A program made the translations under genes and the position numbers. Below, piece by piece: positions 17,776 to 27,714 of a stretch of 64,000 nt of DNA (positions are counted from its first letter, which is position 1; every line of letters begins with the position of its first letter). The notes beneath the pieces are model-generated. The model worked only from the letters and a program-made list of their open reading frames with translations, had not been told where the DNA came from and made no database searches. Origin of the DNA: RPQJ01 sp963754535 (GTDB lineage: Bacteria > Pseudomonadota > Gammaproteobacteria > Steroidobacterales > Steroidobacteraceae); contig CAVWGG010000006.1 of the NCBI GenBank assembly GCA_963754535.1, positions 62,001 to 126,000 of the forward strand, given 5' to 3'.

Positions 17776-18246
17776 ATGTCGCTGCGAATACCAGCCCTGG
17801 ATCCGGCCACGCTCGCACCCCGCACCGACTCCGGTTATCCGGAACCCTACCGCTCGCGCGTGCTGCCGCGTGAGAAGCGGCAGCTGGGCAAGGCACTGGG
17901 ACTGGAAAAGTTCGGGGTGAACCTCACCACGCTGCCGCCGGGCAAGGAATCCTCGATGCGCCACTGGCACACGCACGAGGAGGAGTTCGTCTACGTACTC
18001 GAGGGCGAGGTCGTGCTGCGCACCGATGGCGGCGAGCAGGTACTGCGCGCTGGCTGCTGCGCCGGGTTTCGGGCGGGCGCGAAGGATGGGCACCAGCTGA
18101 TCAATCGCTCAAACCAGCCGGCCTTGTATCTCGAAGTCGGTACGAGCGACGGCGCGGACCAGGTGTTCTACCCAGACGTGGACATGCTCTGCAACCCGCC
18201 GGGGCAACCCGGCAAGTTCACGCGCCGCGACGGGACTCCCTACTGA
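17776..18246 (+). CDS. Cupin-domain protein
   Basis: 156 residues. The central part is a single cupin barrel: motif 1 is MRHWHTHEEEFVYVLEGEVV (two histidines and a glutamate available for a metal), motif 2 contains CAGFRAGAKDGHQLINRSN with a further histidine. The flanks LPREKRQLGKALGLEKFGVN and FYPDVDMLCNPPGQPGKFT resemble a widely distributed group of uncharacterised proteobacterial cupins. A metal-binding cytoplasmic protein is likely; the substrate is unknown. ATG 17776 is chosen; a GTG at 17764 is also in frame. It follows the nirS terminator and is convergent with the aldo/keto reductase. Confidence 0.8.
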   Translation: MSLRIPALDPATLAPRTDSGYPEPYRSRVLPREKRQLGKALGLEKFGVNLTTLPPGKESSMRHWHTHEEEFVYVLEGEVVLRTDGGEQVLRAGCCAGFRAGAKDGHQLINRSNQPALYLEVGTSDGADQVFYPDVDMLCNPPGQPGKFTRRDGTPY

Positions 18247-18273
18247 CGTCGCCAATGACGTCGCCAGCGTCGC

Positions 18274-19182
18274 TCAGGGCAGTGGAGTTCCTCTCGCGGC
18301 AACCAGGACCCGGTACCAGTCGGCACGGGTCCAGACGACCCGGTATGCGTCGGCGGCCTCGCGGATGCGGTGCACCTGCTGGCTGCCGACGATCGGGATG
18401 ATGCCGGCCGGGTGCGCCATGCTCCACGCGTAAGCCGCGGCGCTGCGCGAGACGCCGCAGCGCGTCGCCTGTGCGTCGAGTTCGGCACAGACACGCTGCG
18501 CTCGTTCATCGTCGCCCGGTGCGCCAAGGCGACCACCCGCCAGCGGCGACCACGCGAGCACCGAGATTCCGTGCTGCATGGCGAGGTCGAGCGTGCCGTC
18601 CGCGAGCGGTTCGATCACGAGCGGAGAAAACTCGGGCTGGAGGCTGGCCAGCGGAATGTGCAGGTGCGCGACGAGCGCAGCCGTCTGCGTCGGTGTGTAG
18701 TTGGAAACGCCGACCGACCGGGCCTTGCCGCTCGCGACCAGCGTCTCGAGGGCCCTGGCCACCTCTGCTGGGTGAGCCAGCACGTCGGGTCGGTGCACCT
18801 GGAAGAGATCGAGGTGATCGGTGCCGAGCCGACGCAGCGAAGCTTCGCAGGCCGCGACCAGGTAGTCCGCGCTGGAGTCATACGGCACGCCGGGGACGAT
18901 GCCGCCCTTGCTCGCGAGCACCATCTTCCGGCGCAAGCCCGGATCCGCAGCGAACAATCGACCCAGCAGGACCTCAGCGTTGCCGAAGCCATCGCGACCG
19001 TTGAAGCCGTAGATGTCCGCGGTGTCGAACAAGTTGATGCCCGCATCGAAGGCCGCTTCGACGAGTGCGCGAGCGCGGGCAAGGTCGTCGCCCTGAAAGC
19101 GCCACATGCCCCACGCGAGTCGTGACACGACCACGTCGGTTGCGCCGAGCTTCACGCGTTCGAGTGGACCATCGATCTTCAT
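18274..19182 (-). CDS. Aldo/keto reductase
   Basis: 302 residues forming one AKR (beta/alpha)8 barrel. The catalytic tetrad is readable: aspartate and tyrosine in LFDTADIYGFNGRDGF, lysine in MVLASKGGI, histidine in DLFQVHRPD. The NADPH-binding C-terminal region has GIIPIVGSQQVHRIREA. It resembles YdhF-like oxidoreductases that reduce aldehydes or ketones with NADPH; the substrate is not predictable. ATG 19182 starts the homology; the frame is open much further upstream, but that extension overlaps the GST-like gene and is not conserved. It lies 22 bases after the GST-like gene on the same strand, so both may be one operon. Confidence 0.9.
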   Translation of the reverse strand: MKIDGPLERVKLGATDVVVSRLAWGMWRFQGDDLARARALVEAAFDAGINLFDTADIYGFNGRDGFGNAEVLLGRLFAADPGLRRKMVLASKGGIVPGVPYDSSADYLVAACEASLRRLGTDHLDLFQVHRPDVLAHPAEVARALETLVASGKARSVGVSNYTPTQTAALVAHLHIPLASLQPEFSPLVIEPLADGTLDLAMQHGISVLAWSPLAGGRLGAPGDDERAQRVCAELDAQATRCGVSRSAAAYAWSMAHPAGIIPIVGSQQVHRIREAADAYRVVWTRADWYRVLVAARGTPLP

Positions 19183-19204
19183 TGTCCCGACCTGCGAAAT
19201 GAGC

Positions 19205-19960
19205 TTACTTTGCGTAGGTGGCGAGAAGGTACTCGCGAATCGCGTCCGACTCGAACATCGCCGTGCCCGTGTTCGGATCGACCAGGTACGGCACCTGCAC
19301 CTTGCCCGCGCGTTTGAGCAGTTCGACCCGATTGCGACCCTCGACCGGCAACGTTGGGAAAAGCGTCGCCCGCAGTACCGGCGGTCCGAGGTCCTGCCAC
19401 CGGGCCTTGCCGGTGCTGCGCAGCAGGTAAGGGAGCTCGAGTTCGCACAGCAATTCACGCACTCGCCGCGAATAGGGGCTGGACTCGAAACTGAAGAGTT
19501 CCAGCGGGCGCTTCGGCGCTTTCGACGGCCGGGCCTGGGCGCCTGCACGCAATCGCGGCATGCCCGAAAGCACCGATGAGGTGACGTCGAACGGGCGCAA
19601 CAAGCGCGGGGGCGGCGCACGCCCGCCGTAACGTCGATACAGGTAGTCGATGATGGCGTCGGACTCGTACATCGACTCGCCGGTGTTGGGATCCACCAGG
19701 AACGGGAACTGTTGCTTGCCGCCAAGCTCCGCGACCTGCGGCCGGAAGCGCTTGCCGCCATGGGGCGTCGGGTAAATCAGCGCGTCGAGGTCGAGCTCGG
19801 TCAGCGCCTCACGCACCAGGCGGCAGTACGGACAGGCCTCGAACTCATACAGTTTCAGGTGCCTGGCGGGTTGCTTCACCGACCCGCGCGCATTGGTGCC
19901 GCGCCACAAACGCAGGGTCGAGGTCAGCGACGAATTCAGGACGTCGAATGTGTTGCCCAT
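19205..19960 (-). CDS. Double thioredoxin-fold glutathione S-transferase-like protein
   Basis: 251 residues built from two homologous GST N-terminal (thioredoxin-fold) domains. The first (about 35-112) has LYEFEACPYCRLVREAL with a CPYC redox pair and the glutathione-contact loop FPFLVDPNTGESMYESDAI. The second (about 155-250) has LFSFESSPYSRRVRELLCEL, where both cysteines are serine, and VPYLVDPNTGTAMFESDAI. No helical GST C-terminal domain is present. Double-domain proteins of this kind occur in bacteria and plastids, with no firmly known reaction; a glutathione-dependent redox role is inferred. It precedes the aldo/keto reductase gene on the same strand. Confidence 0.82.
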   Translation of the reverse strand: MGNTFDVLNSSLTSTLRLWRGTNARGSVKQPARHLKLYEFEACPYCRLVREALTELDLDALIYPTPHGGKRFRPQVAELGGKQQFPFLVDPNTGESMYESDAIIDYLYRRYGGRAPPPRLLRPFDVTSSVLSGMPRLRAGAQARPSKAPKRPLELFSFESSPYSRRVRELLCELELPYLLRSTGKARWQDLGPPVLRATLFPTLPVEGRNRVELLKRAGKVQVPYLVDPNTGTAMFESDAIREYLLATYAK

Positions 19961-20004
19961 GCCGGCATTAAATCATGCGGCATCCACGAATGCGCCCGGC
20001 CGGA

Positions 20005-22239
20005 TCAGAAGTCGTAGCGCAGGCTGACAGAGGCGTTGAAGCCGGCGCGCGTGTAATACGGAATCAGGGGATCGCCCGCGACACGACCGCGGACGTCGGC
20101 CCATTCGATGTATTCGGCATTCGTCAGGTTGAACAACCCGACGTTCAACCGCAGCCGGGAACTGAGGCTGACGTTCGCGAGCCAGTCGAGCGTGGCGTAA
20201 CCATCGGTGCGGTAGAGGTCCGCCCGGCTGCGATCGACATCACGCTGCGCCTCCACGGCCGTCACCGCCAGTTCCGTCCCCCATCGAGTCGAGGGTGCGT
20301 CGTACCGCACGCCGAGCACCAGCCGCGGAGGATCGATCGAATTGAGCGGCTCATCGCGCACGAGGTCGTCACCCCGCGTCCACGAAGCTGCGAGTCGTCC
20401 CGTCCATCCTTCGAGCCCGGGCGACCATGCGCCGGCCGCGATGCGCGCATCCAGTTCGGCACCGTAGATGCGCGCCTCGGCGACGTTCTGCGACTGGAAC
20501 AGCGTCACGCCCGTCGCCGGGTCGACACCCAGGTTCACCTTCGACTCGATGAAGTCGCTGTATTCCGTATGGAAAACACTGGCGGTCAGTGCGACGGGAG
20601 TGCCCGTCAGCCGCAGGCCGGCCTCGAAGCCATCGCTCGTCTCGGGCTGCAGGTCTGGATTTGGAATCGCGCGGATGTTGAACAGCGGAACTTCGAGCCC
20701 GATGTTGACGTCCTCCGGCGGCGGCGAGCGGAACCCGTGCGCGTACTGGACGAAGACGCCGAGCCGGTCACTGACCCGATAGGTCGCGCCGAGCTTCGGC
20801 GCAAAGGACAATTCGTCCACTCCCACGGGCGACGTCGCCGGGTTGTCCTCACGGTAGATGCGATCCGCCTGCGGCGAGAGCTCGTAGTAATCCACGCGCA
20901 GTGCGGGCACGAGCGTCCAGCGTGAGTCCGCGAATTGCATTTCGTCCTGCACGAAGGCGCCAACCTCGGCCACCGTCGACAACGGCAGGTCCCGCAGCGG
21001 GAACGTCTCGCCGAGTATCGTCGGCGTGGTGGCGCCCGTCGTGAGGTTGGTCTGCAATCCGTCCCGCAATTCCTCGAGCTCGGAGCGCGTCGCTTCGATG
21101 CCGTAAACGACGTCGTGCATGAGCGAACCCGAACCAAGGCTCTTGAGCGCAGTGAACTCGAACCCCAGCGTGCTTTCGTCGAAATCGAACGTGCGATCGA
21201 GTTGCGTCGGCGGCGTGCGTGGCGGCACGGCCTTGCGCACCTCGTATGTGTCCTGATCGGTCTCCGTGCCCTGCCAGTACACGCTCCAGTCAGCGGAATC
21301 GAAAGCGGCATTCGCACCGGTCAGGGCCTGCCGCAGGCTGGCGCGATAGCGCAGCATTTCGTCGTCGCCCTCGAGCGCGGTGGTATTGACGAAGCGGCCC
21401 ACTCCCAGGAACGCGTCCACCGAGCTCCATTGCTTGACGCGCCCGGCCTCGAGAGTCAGCGTGAGCAGACCACCCGGTGCGTCCCCCGCCACCTGCAGCA
21501 GTGCGGAATCGTTCGTGAAGTCGGCGGGGTTGGGCTCGACGTCGGCCGCGGTGCCGGCTTCCTGCCCCTCGCGTCGCGAGTACCCCAGCAGCCATTGCGC
21601 AGGACCGATCTCGCCCGCAGCCAGCGCGACCGCACGCCAGGCCTCGTTCTCCGAATCGTATCCCGCCTCGGTGCGCACGGCGAAACCACCCTCGCTCCGG
21701 GCCAATAGCCGCGCCGGAGTGAGCGTCGTCATCGCCACCACGCCGCCGATCGCGTCGCTGCCATACAAGGACGAAGCCGGACCACGCAGGACCTCGACGC
21801 GATCGACGAACGCCGCATCGACATACGCCCTGCCCGAGTCCGCGTAACTGCCGACCGCAAAGCCACCTGCGGCCGGAATGCCATCAATCTCGACCGCGAC
21901 CCGATTGCCGCCGAGTCCGCGGACCGAAATCGTGTCGAGCCCGAAGCGGAAGGGATCGTTGCGGACGGTGAGTCCCGGCTCGTAACGCACGAGTTCGCGG
22001 ATGTCGGTCGCCAGCGTGCTCTCGATCCGCGCCTGGTCGATCACGGTCACCGTCGCAGCGACCCGGGAGACCGGCGTCAGGCGGCGCGCGTAGACCGTGA
22101 TGGTCTCGAGGTCGGTACTACCTGTGGCGCCGACGGGCGTGCCGGTCGCCGCTGCTGCCGACGCACTCAACGCCGCAGCGACGATGCCCATTGCGACCAG
22201 TCGCAGCCGGACGGTGGGCGGGAACTGGCGGATTCGCAT
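20005..22239 (-). CDS. TonB-dependent heme/hemoglobin-type outer membrane receptor
   Basis: 744 residues. A signal peptide (MRIRQFPP... to about residue 32) precedes a TonB-box-like ETITVYARR and a plug domain (VTVIDQARIESTLATDIREL, DTISVRGLGGNRVAVEIDGI, VEVLRGPASSLYGSDAIGG). The beta-barrel ends in the expected aromatic residue (SLRYDF). YAHGFRSPPPEDVNI followed by AIPNPDLQPETSDGF corresponds to the FRAP/NPNL block of heme, hemoglobin and transferrin receptors. It would import heme or a heme protein with TonB-ExbBD energy. ATG 22239 is chosen, with AAAGGCAG upstream; an upstream in-frame GTG would add 32 residues without a signal peptide. An FNR-like site lies 83 bases upstream. Confidence 0.88.
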   Translation of the reverse strand: MRIRQFPPTVRLRLVAMGIVAAALSASAAAATGTPVGATGSTDLETITVYARRLTPVSRVAATVTVIDQARIESTLATDIRELVRYEPGLTVRNDPFRFGLDTISVRGLGGNRVAVEIDGIPAAGGFAVGSYADSGRAYVDAAFVDRVEVLRGPASSLYGSDAIGGVVAMTTLTPARLLARSEGGFAVRTEAGYDSENEAWRAVALAAGEIGPAQWLLGYSRREGQEAGTAADVEPNPADFTNDSALLQVAGDAPGGLLTLTLEAGRVKQWSSVDAFLGVGRFVNTTALEGDDEMLRYRASLRQALTGANAAFDSADWSVYWQGTETDQDTYEVRKAVPPRTPPTQLDRTFDFDESTLGFEFTALKSLGSGSLMHDVVYGIEATRSELEELRDGLQTNLTTGATTPTILGETFPLRDLPLSTVAEVGAFVQDEMQFADSRWTLVPALRVDYYELSPQADRIYREDNPATSPVGVDELSFAPKLGATYRVSDRLGVFVQYAHGFRSPPPEDVNIGLEVPLFNIRAIPNPDLQPETSDGFEAGLRLTGTPVALTASVFHTEYSDFIESKVNLGVDPATGVTLFQSQNVAEARIYGAELDARIAAGAWSPGLEGWTGRLAASWTRGDDLVRDEPLNSIDPPRLVLGVRYDAPSTRWGTELAVTAVEAQRDVDRSRADLYRTDGYATLDWLANVSLSSRLRLNVGLFNLTNAEYIEWADVRGRVAGDPLIPYYTRAGFNASVSLRYDF

Positions 22240-22321
22240 GAGCTGCCTTTCTTGTTCGCTGTGGGCCGGACTGCCCGGGCCCCATGGGACATCAGGCTGC
22301 GCCGCCCGCGCGAAGATGGCC

Positions 22322-22335
22322 ATGACCCAGGTCAA
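22322..22335. promoter_or_regulatory. Imperfect FNR/DNR-like site upstream of the TonB receptor
   Basis: ATGAC-CCAG-GTCAA, one mismatch from the symmetric FNR-family consensus seen at the norB promoter. It lies in the 294-base gap between the receptor (minus strand) and metY (plus strand), closer to the receptor. No other regulatory structure is clear in this gap. Confidence 0.45.
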
Positions 22336-22533
22336 TCGACCGTTTCATTGTCGCGCCGTGCGCGATCCAGGGCTGTCAGCACTGACCGACATCTGGTCAA
22401 TCACGCGTGTCCTCAGAACCACGGGATATGGCCCCAGACCAACCGTTACCGCGGGGGCCCCGATACCTGCATGGGCGCTCCCAGCCTGCCTAGAATCCGC
22501 TCTCGCCCAACAACGAAATTCCGGAACCGACCC

Positions 22534-23805
22534 ATGAAGCTCGAAACCCTCGTCGTCCACGCCGGCTACTCGCCCGATCCGACCACCAAGGCGGTGGCGG
22601 TGCCGATTTACCAGACGACGTCGTACGCATTCGACGACACGCAGCACGGTGCCGACCTGTTCGACCTCAAGGTCGCAGGCAACATCTACACGCGCATCAT
22701 GAATCCGACGACGGACGTGCTGGAAAAGCGCGTGGCGGCGCTGGAGGGTGGCGTGGGCGCGCTCGGACTGGCGTCGGGCCAGGCGGCGATCACGTATGCG
22801 CTGCTGACCATCACCGAGGCTGGCCAGAACATCATCAGCTCGTCTGCGCTCTACGGCGGCACCTACAACCTGTTCGCGCACACCCTGCCGCAGTACGGCA
22901 TCTCGGTGAAGTTCGCGGATCACCGCCAGCCGGAAGCATTCGAAAAACTCATCGACCAGAACACCCGCGCGATCTTCTGCGAGTCGGTCGGCAACCCGGC
23001 CGGCAACGTCACCGATTTCGCGGCGCTCGCGGAAATCGCGCACCGCCACGGCATTCCACTGATCGTGGACAACACCGTGCCCTCGCCGTACCTGTGCCGG
23101 CCGTTCGAGCACGGGGCGGACATCGTCGTGCACTCGCTCACGAAATACCTCGGCGGTCACGGCAACAGCATCGGCGGCGCGCTGGTCGATTCCGGCAAGT
23201 TTCCCTGGGCCGAGCACGCGGACAAGTTCCCGCGCCTCAACACGCCGGACGTTTCGTATCACGGCGTCGTCTACACCGAGGCGTTCGGCCCGGCCGCGTT
23301 CATCGGTCGCGCCCGCGTCGTGCCGTTGCGCAACATGGGCGCGGCGATCTCGCCGTTCAACAGCTTCCTGATCCTGCAGGGCATCGAAACACTCGCGTTG
23401 CGGATGGACCGCATCTGCGACAACGCACTCGCCGTCGCGAAGTACCTGCAGCAGCATCCGAAGGTGCGCTGGGTGAACTACGCCGGCCTGCCCGACCACC
23501 CGAGCCACGCATTGGCGCAGAAGTACATGGGTGGCCGCGCGTCAGGCATCCTGACGTTCGGCATCGAGGGCGGCCTCGCCGGCGGCAGTCGATTCCAGGA
23601 CGCGCTCAAGCTGTTCGTCCGGCTCGTCAACATCGGTGACGCGAAATCGCTGGCGTGCCATCCGGCGAGCACGACGCATCGCCAGCTGAACGCGGCCGAA
23701 CTGGAGCGAGCCGGCGTCAGTGCAGACATGGTGCGGCTGTCCGTCGGCATCGAGCACATCGACGATCTGCTCGTGGACCTGGAGCAGGCCCTGGCAGCGG
23801 CGTGA
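22534..23805 (+). CDS. metY: O-acetylhomoserine sulfhydrylase (Cys/Met metabolism PLP enzyme)
   Basis: 423 residues, typical of O-acetyl-L-homoserine aminocarboxypropyltransferase. N-terminal ETLVVHAGYSPDPTTKAVAV and IYQTTSYAFDDTQHGADLF are diagnostic, YTRIMNPTTDVLEKRVAALE and SGQAAITYALL form the substrate/PLP site, and HSLTKYLGGHGNSIGG carries the lysine that binds pyridoxal phosphate. It makes homocysteine from O-acetylhomoserine and sulfide in the cytoplasm. ATG 22534 is where homology begins; the open frame extends further upstream without similarity. I looked for a SAM riboswitch in the upstream gap and saw none. Confidence 0.94.
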   Translation: MKLETLVVHAGYSPDPTTKAVAVPIYQTTSYAFDDTQHGADLFDLKVAGNIYTRIMNPTTDVLEKRVAALEGGVGALGLASGQAAITYALLTITEAGQNIISSSALYGGTYNLFAHTLPQYGISVKFADHRQPEAFEKLIDQNTRAIFCESVGNPAGNVTDFAALAEIAHRHGIPLIVDNTVPSPYLCRPFEHGADIVVHSLTKYLGGHGNSIGGALVDSGKFPWAEHADKFPRLNTPDVSYHGVVYTEAFGPAAFIGRARVVPLRNMGAAISPFNSFLILQGIETLALRMDRICDNALAVAKYLQQHPKVRWVNYAGLPDHPSHALAQKYMGGRASGILTFGIEGGLAGGSRFQDALKLFVRLVNIGDAKSLACHPASTTHRQLNAAELERAGVSADMVRLSVGIEHIDDLLVDLEQALAAA

Positions 23806-23923
23806 AGTGGCCGTGGCAGGCGCCATGATATGTAAAATGGCCCGACGTGCATTTGCGACCCCAGCCATAGCCGAAGTCCAGCGCCTGCGGGACACTTCGC
23901 CACCCTCCCGCCCCGGATCGACC

Positions 23924-25351
23924 ATGCCTGCCGCCCGAGCCGCGATTCGTCCCCCGCTCCTCCTGGCACTCACCGCGCTGACGACCCTTGTCGCAGCCTG
24001 CGGGGGCGGTGGCTCGGGTGGCAGTGCCGGCGGCGGCACGGGTGGAGGCACCGACAGCCTTTGCGGCGAGACTGCCCGCAAGCAGTGGGTCCTCAATGTT
24101 TCACGTGAGTGGTACCTGTTCCCGGACCTGCTGCCAGCCTCGGTGGACATTGCGTCCTACGCGACCGCGGAAGAACTGCTCGATGCACTGACCGCGACGG
24201 CCCGCGCGCAGGGCAAGGATCGCTACTTCAGTTACCTGACGACGAAGTCCGCCGAGAACTCGCTCCTCGGCGAAGGCCAGTTCGTCGGCTTCGGCTTCCG
24301 CTCACGCACCGACACCGGCAATCGCCCATTCATCCTCGACGTGTTCGAAGGCAGCCCGGCGGCGGAAGCGGGACTGCGGCGCGGCGACGAGGTGACCGCC
24401 GTCGACCAGGGCAGCGGTTTCGTCCCGGTTGCGCAATCGCTCGCGGATGGCGCCACGTCGTTCACCGACCTGCTTGGAGCCGCTGACGCCGGTGTCCAGC
24501 GTGGACTGCGCCTGCTGCGCAGCGGACAGACCATCGAAGTGCAGTTGACCAAGCGCACGGTGACGATCGATCCGGTGCCGGATTCGTTCGGCACGCTCAT
24601 CCTGCCCGTGGACGGCACGACCGGCGTGGGTTACCTCAACCTGCGCAGCTACATCAGCACGGCCGACCCGCAATTGCGCACGGCGTTCCAGGCGTTCCGT
24701 GCGCAGAACGTGCGCGATTTCATCATCGACCTGCGCTACAACGGCGGCGGTCTCGTGAGCACGGCCGAACTGATCGACAACCTGCTCGGCGGCGACCGGA
24801 CTTCCACCGACCTCCAGTACTCGATCGTGCACAGCGCGAACAAGTCGGGGCAGGACTCCACCGTTCGCTTCCAGCCGCAATCGCAATCGGTGCGGCCCGT
24901 GCGCATCGCGTTCCTGACGACCGACGCGACTGCATCGGCGAGCGAGATCAACATCAACGCCATGGACGCCTGGGCCGAAGTCGCGATCGTGGGCAGCGAC
25001 ACGTACGGCAAGCCCGTCGGCCAGCTCGCTTTCGATCTCGCGAATTCCTGCCCGGACCGGCTGCGACTCGTCACGTTCAAGACGGTCAATGCGAACGGCG
25101 TCGGCGACTACTACGACGGGCTCGCGTCGGGCATGCGTTTCGCCTGCGCGGCCAGCGACACGCTCGGCGCCCCGATGGGCGACCCGGCGGACGGCCTGAC
25201 GCAGGCGGCGCTGCAGTGGATCAACACCGGTGCCTGCGCGAGCGTGATCAGCACGTTCGTCGATGGACAGGCCAAGACGAGCCCGTCGAGCCGTTACCCG
25301 CTCTCGCGAAAGCCGTCCGCCGCCGAACGCTGGATTCCCGGCATCCAGTGA
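23924..25351 (+). CDS. S41 family (C-terminal processing) peptidase, lipoprotein
   Basis: 475 residues. The N-terminus is a lipoprotein signal with lipobox LVAAC, followed by a glycine/serine-rich linker (cysteine then GGGGSGGSAGGGTGGGTD). A PDZ domain lies at about 115-200 (FVGFGFRSRTDTGNRPF, SPAAEAGLRRGDEVTAVDQG). The peptidase domain contains DLRYNGGGLVSTAELIDNLL, the nucleophile region TDATASASEININAMDA and the general-base lysine region GSDTYGKPVGQ. It is probably an envelope Ser-Lys protease anchored to a membrane by lipid. The start at 23924 gives the lipobox signal peptide; upstream in-frame starts do not. Convergent with the patatin gene. Confidence 0.87.
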   Translation: MPAARAAIRPPLLLALTALTTLVAACGGGGSGGSAGGGTGGGTDSLCGETARKQWVLNVSREWYLFPDLLPASVDIASYATAEELLDALTATARAQGKDRYFSYLTTKSAENSLLGEGQFVGFGFRSRTDTGNRPFILDVFEGSPAAEAGLRRGDEVTAVDQGSGFVPVAQSLADGATSFTDLLGAADAGVQRGLRLLRSGQTIEVQLTKRTVTIDPVPDSFGTLILPVDGTTGVGYLNLRSYISTADPQLRTAFQAFRAQNVRDFIIDLRYNGGGLVSTAELIDNLLGGDRTSTDLQYSIVHSANKSGQDSTVRFQPQSQSVRPVRIAFLTTDATASASEININAMDAWAEVAIVGSDTYGKPVGQLAFDLANSCPDRLRLVTFKTVNANGVGDYYDGLASGMRFACAASDTLGAPMGDPADGLTQAALQWINTGACASVISTFVDGQAKTSPSSRYPLSRKPSAAERWIPGIQ

Positions 25352-25396
25352 GCGGGTGCCGCTGGTCGACGCCGGGTACCGCGTAACCGGTGGTCG

Positions 25397-27714
25397 TCAG
25401 TATTCGTCGTCGGTGATGTTGCGCTCCTCGATCGGCCGGCCGAGCGTGAAGAACACGCTGACGTCCTCGACCGAGGTCGTCGCGATCGACAGCGTCATCG
25501 GACCGAGCGGCGTGCGTCCGCCCAGCATCAGCGCGCCGCCGAAAATCGCAGGCTCGTACAGGCCGTCGATGCGACCCGACATGTCTGCCGCCGCGACCTC
25601 CGCACCGAAGTAGAGCGACTGCCCGAAGAGCGTGTTGATGTCGCCGATCTTGTGCAGGTACGCGGCCGATCCCGCCCAGTACGACGTGCCACGCAATTCG
25701 CCGAGCCCCAGTCCCGGGAAACTGCGCGGACCGCCGATCGTGAAATATTCGTAGAGCGGCAGTTCGCCATCGAGCGTCGCGCCACCGATGGCCCGCAACT
25801 GCACCAGGTCGCTGAACACCGGCAGCGCCTTCAGCGCCATGCCTTCGACCTTGTCGTATTCGGTCACCGAGCCCAGCCCATCGAGCGCGCGGTAATAGCG
25901 CAGTCGCCCCAGCCAGCCGCGGGTGGCGAGCGCATTGCGATCGCGGTTGTCGTACGTGAGGCCCGCAGTCAGGCCGCCGTACCCCTCGTTGTCGATGTTC
26001 GGCAAGTCGGGCGTGGCAATGTCGCGCTCGGCACCCTGGAACCCGGTGCGCAGGCCGAGCCGCAGTTCGGCACTGCTGCCGATGACGCGACCGCCTTCGA
26101 GGTAGACGTAGCCGGAATCGAAGTTGTAGCGCGTAGCCGCGTCGCTGCCGACATAGATGTCCTCCGTCGAGCGCATGAGCTGGGCACCGGGCTCGAGGAA
26201 CCAGCGATGCCGCTGATCGAGCGGCTGGTACACGGACAACTGGCCGAGACTCGTGCGGCCGAGCTGCAACACGCCGTGCAACTCGCCACCGCGCGCATTG
26301 ATCCACGGCCGCAGGTAATCGGCGGTCAGCACGAAAGCCGTCGAGTCGAGCGTGCTCGCGGCCAGGCCCACGTCGAAGCGCAGGATGTTCGGGCCGGACG
26401 CCTTCTCGCTCACGTTGACCGTCAGCAGGGGATTCTGCGGATCGCCGGTCAGCGTGTACTGCACGCCGTCGAAGTCGCCGAGGTCGAACACGCGGTTCAT
26501 CGCGGTCGCGAGCTGCTTCTGGTTGACGACGCTGCCGGCCTGCAGCGAGAGGCTCGAGCGCACGTACGCTTCGTCGACGCGCTCGAGACCATTGACCGTG
26601 ACATCGGCGAGCAGCACCTGTCGCGTGTCCGGCCGGCGGGAGGGTTCACGCCAGGCGCGGTATTCCGCTTCCGGCAGCGAATAGCGGCGCAACTCGTCGC
26701 GATGCTCTTCCGCCGCCTTTCGCCCCAGTGGAATGGCGTCGGCGACGCGGCCGAACGACCCGGTGTCGATGTCCCCCATCGGCACGATGATCTTCACGTC
26801 CTGCGGACCGAGCGTGTCGAGCTGCTGTTTTTCATTCGCGCCGATCAGCACGTCGAGCGTGCGCGAGACCATCGTGAGCGGGGACTGCAGCGCCTCGGCG
26901 TCTGGCGGCGGAGTCGGCACGGCGACGGCAATGACGATGTCGGCGCAGGTCTGCCGCGCGATATCGACGGGTACGTTGCGCGTGAGCCCGCCATCGCCGA
27001 GCGTGCGGCCGTCGATTGTGACCGGCGAAAACACGCCCGGAACGGCCATGCTCGCGCGCATCGACAGCGCCAGGTCGCCTTCGCTGAGCACGACCATCTC
27101 GCCTGTCATCATGTCGGTCGCGATCGCCCGGAACGGGATCGGCAGCTCGTCGAAATTGCTGGTTCCCAGGCTCCGCGACACCAGGTAGCGGATGGTCTGC
27201 TCGATGTTCTGCGTATTGATGAATCCACGCGGTGCAGCCACCTGGCCCTCGCGGTACCCGAACTCGAGGTTATTGGAATAGACATGCCCGGCGAGCTTGC
27301 GCCGCATCGGCAGCTTTTCCCGCCGGCCCTCGAAGGCGATCGTCTCGCTCCATGAGATGGCGCTGATGGCTTTTTCGAGCTCTGCCGCCGTCATGCCCGC
27401 GGCGTACGTGCCACCGACCAGCGCGCCCATGCTGGTGCCGATGACGCAATCGATGGGAATGCGCATGTCTTCGAGCAGCGTCAGCACGCCGACGTGCGCC
27501 GCCCCCTTGGCGCCTCCGCCACCCAGCACCAGGCCGATGCGCGGACGCGCGTTTCCCGGCCGATGACTGGCGCCGCGGCCAGTTGCGCCAAGGCCGGTTC
27601 TGCCGCGTCGGCCCGCGAACTGGCCCCGCTCGCGACGACGAGCAGCGCGGCGGCGAGCAGCCGCAACGTCGGAATCCGTCGGCGTCCGATGCTGGTGGAA
27701 TCAAAGGCTGGCAT
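25397..27714 (-). CDS. Patatin-like phospholipase with C-terminal BamA-type barrel (one frameshift)
   Basis: Joined length is about 771 residues, as in PlpD-type (type Vd) autotransporters. A signal peptide begins at ATG 27714 (MPAFDSTSIGRRRIPTLRLL), with AAAGGA upstream. The patatin domain has the oxyanion motif LGGGGAKGAAHVGVL, nucleophile GTSMGALVGG and DGGLTRNVPVD with the catalytic aspartate. A POTRA-like segment (VTVNGLERVDEAYVRSSLSL) and an Omp85-type barrel follow (PRSFPGLGLGELRGTSYWAG). Known relatives are lipases displayed or secreted through their own barrel. The frame breaks near 27540 at a CG repeat, between VIGRET and the expected RPRIGLVLGGG. The start overlaps the end of the upstream methyltransferase gene by 14 bases. 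Confidence 0.88.

Noticed and set aside
22240..22533. SAM riboswitch upstream of metY
   Set aside because: I could not find the conserved paired elements; only an FNR-like site is visible.
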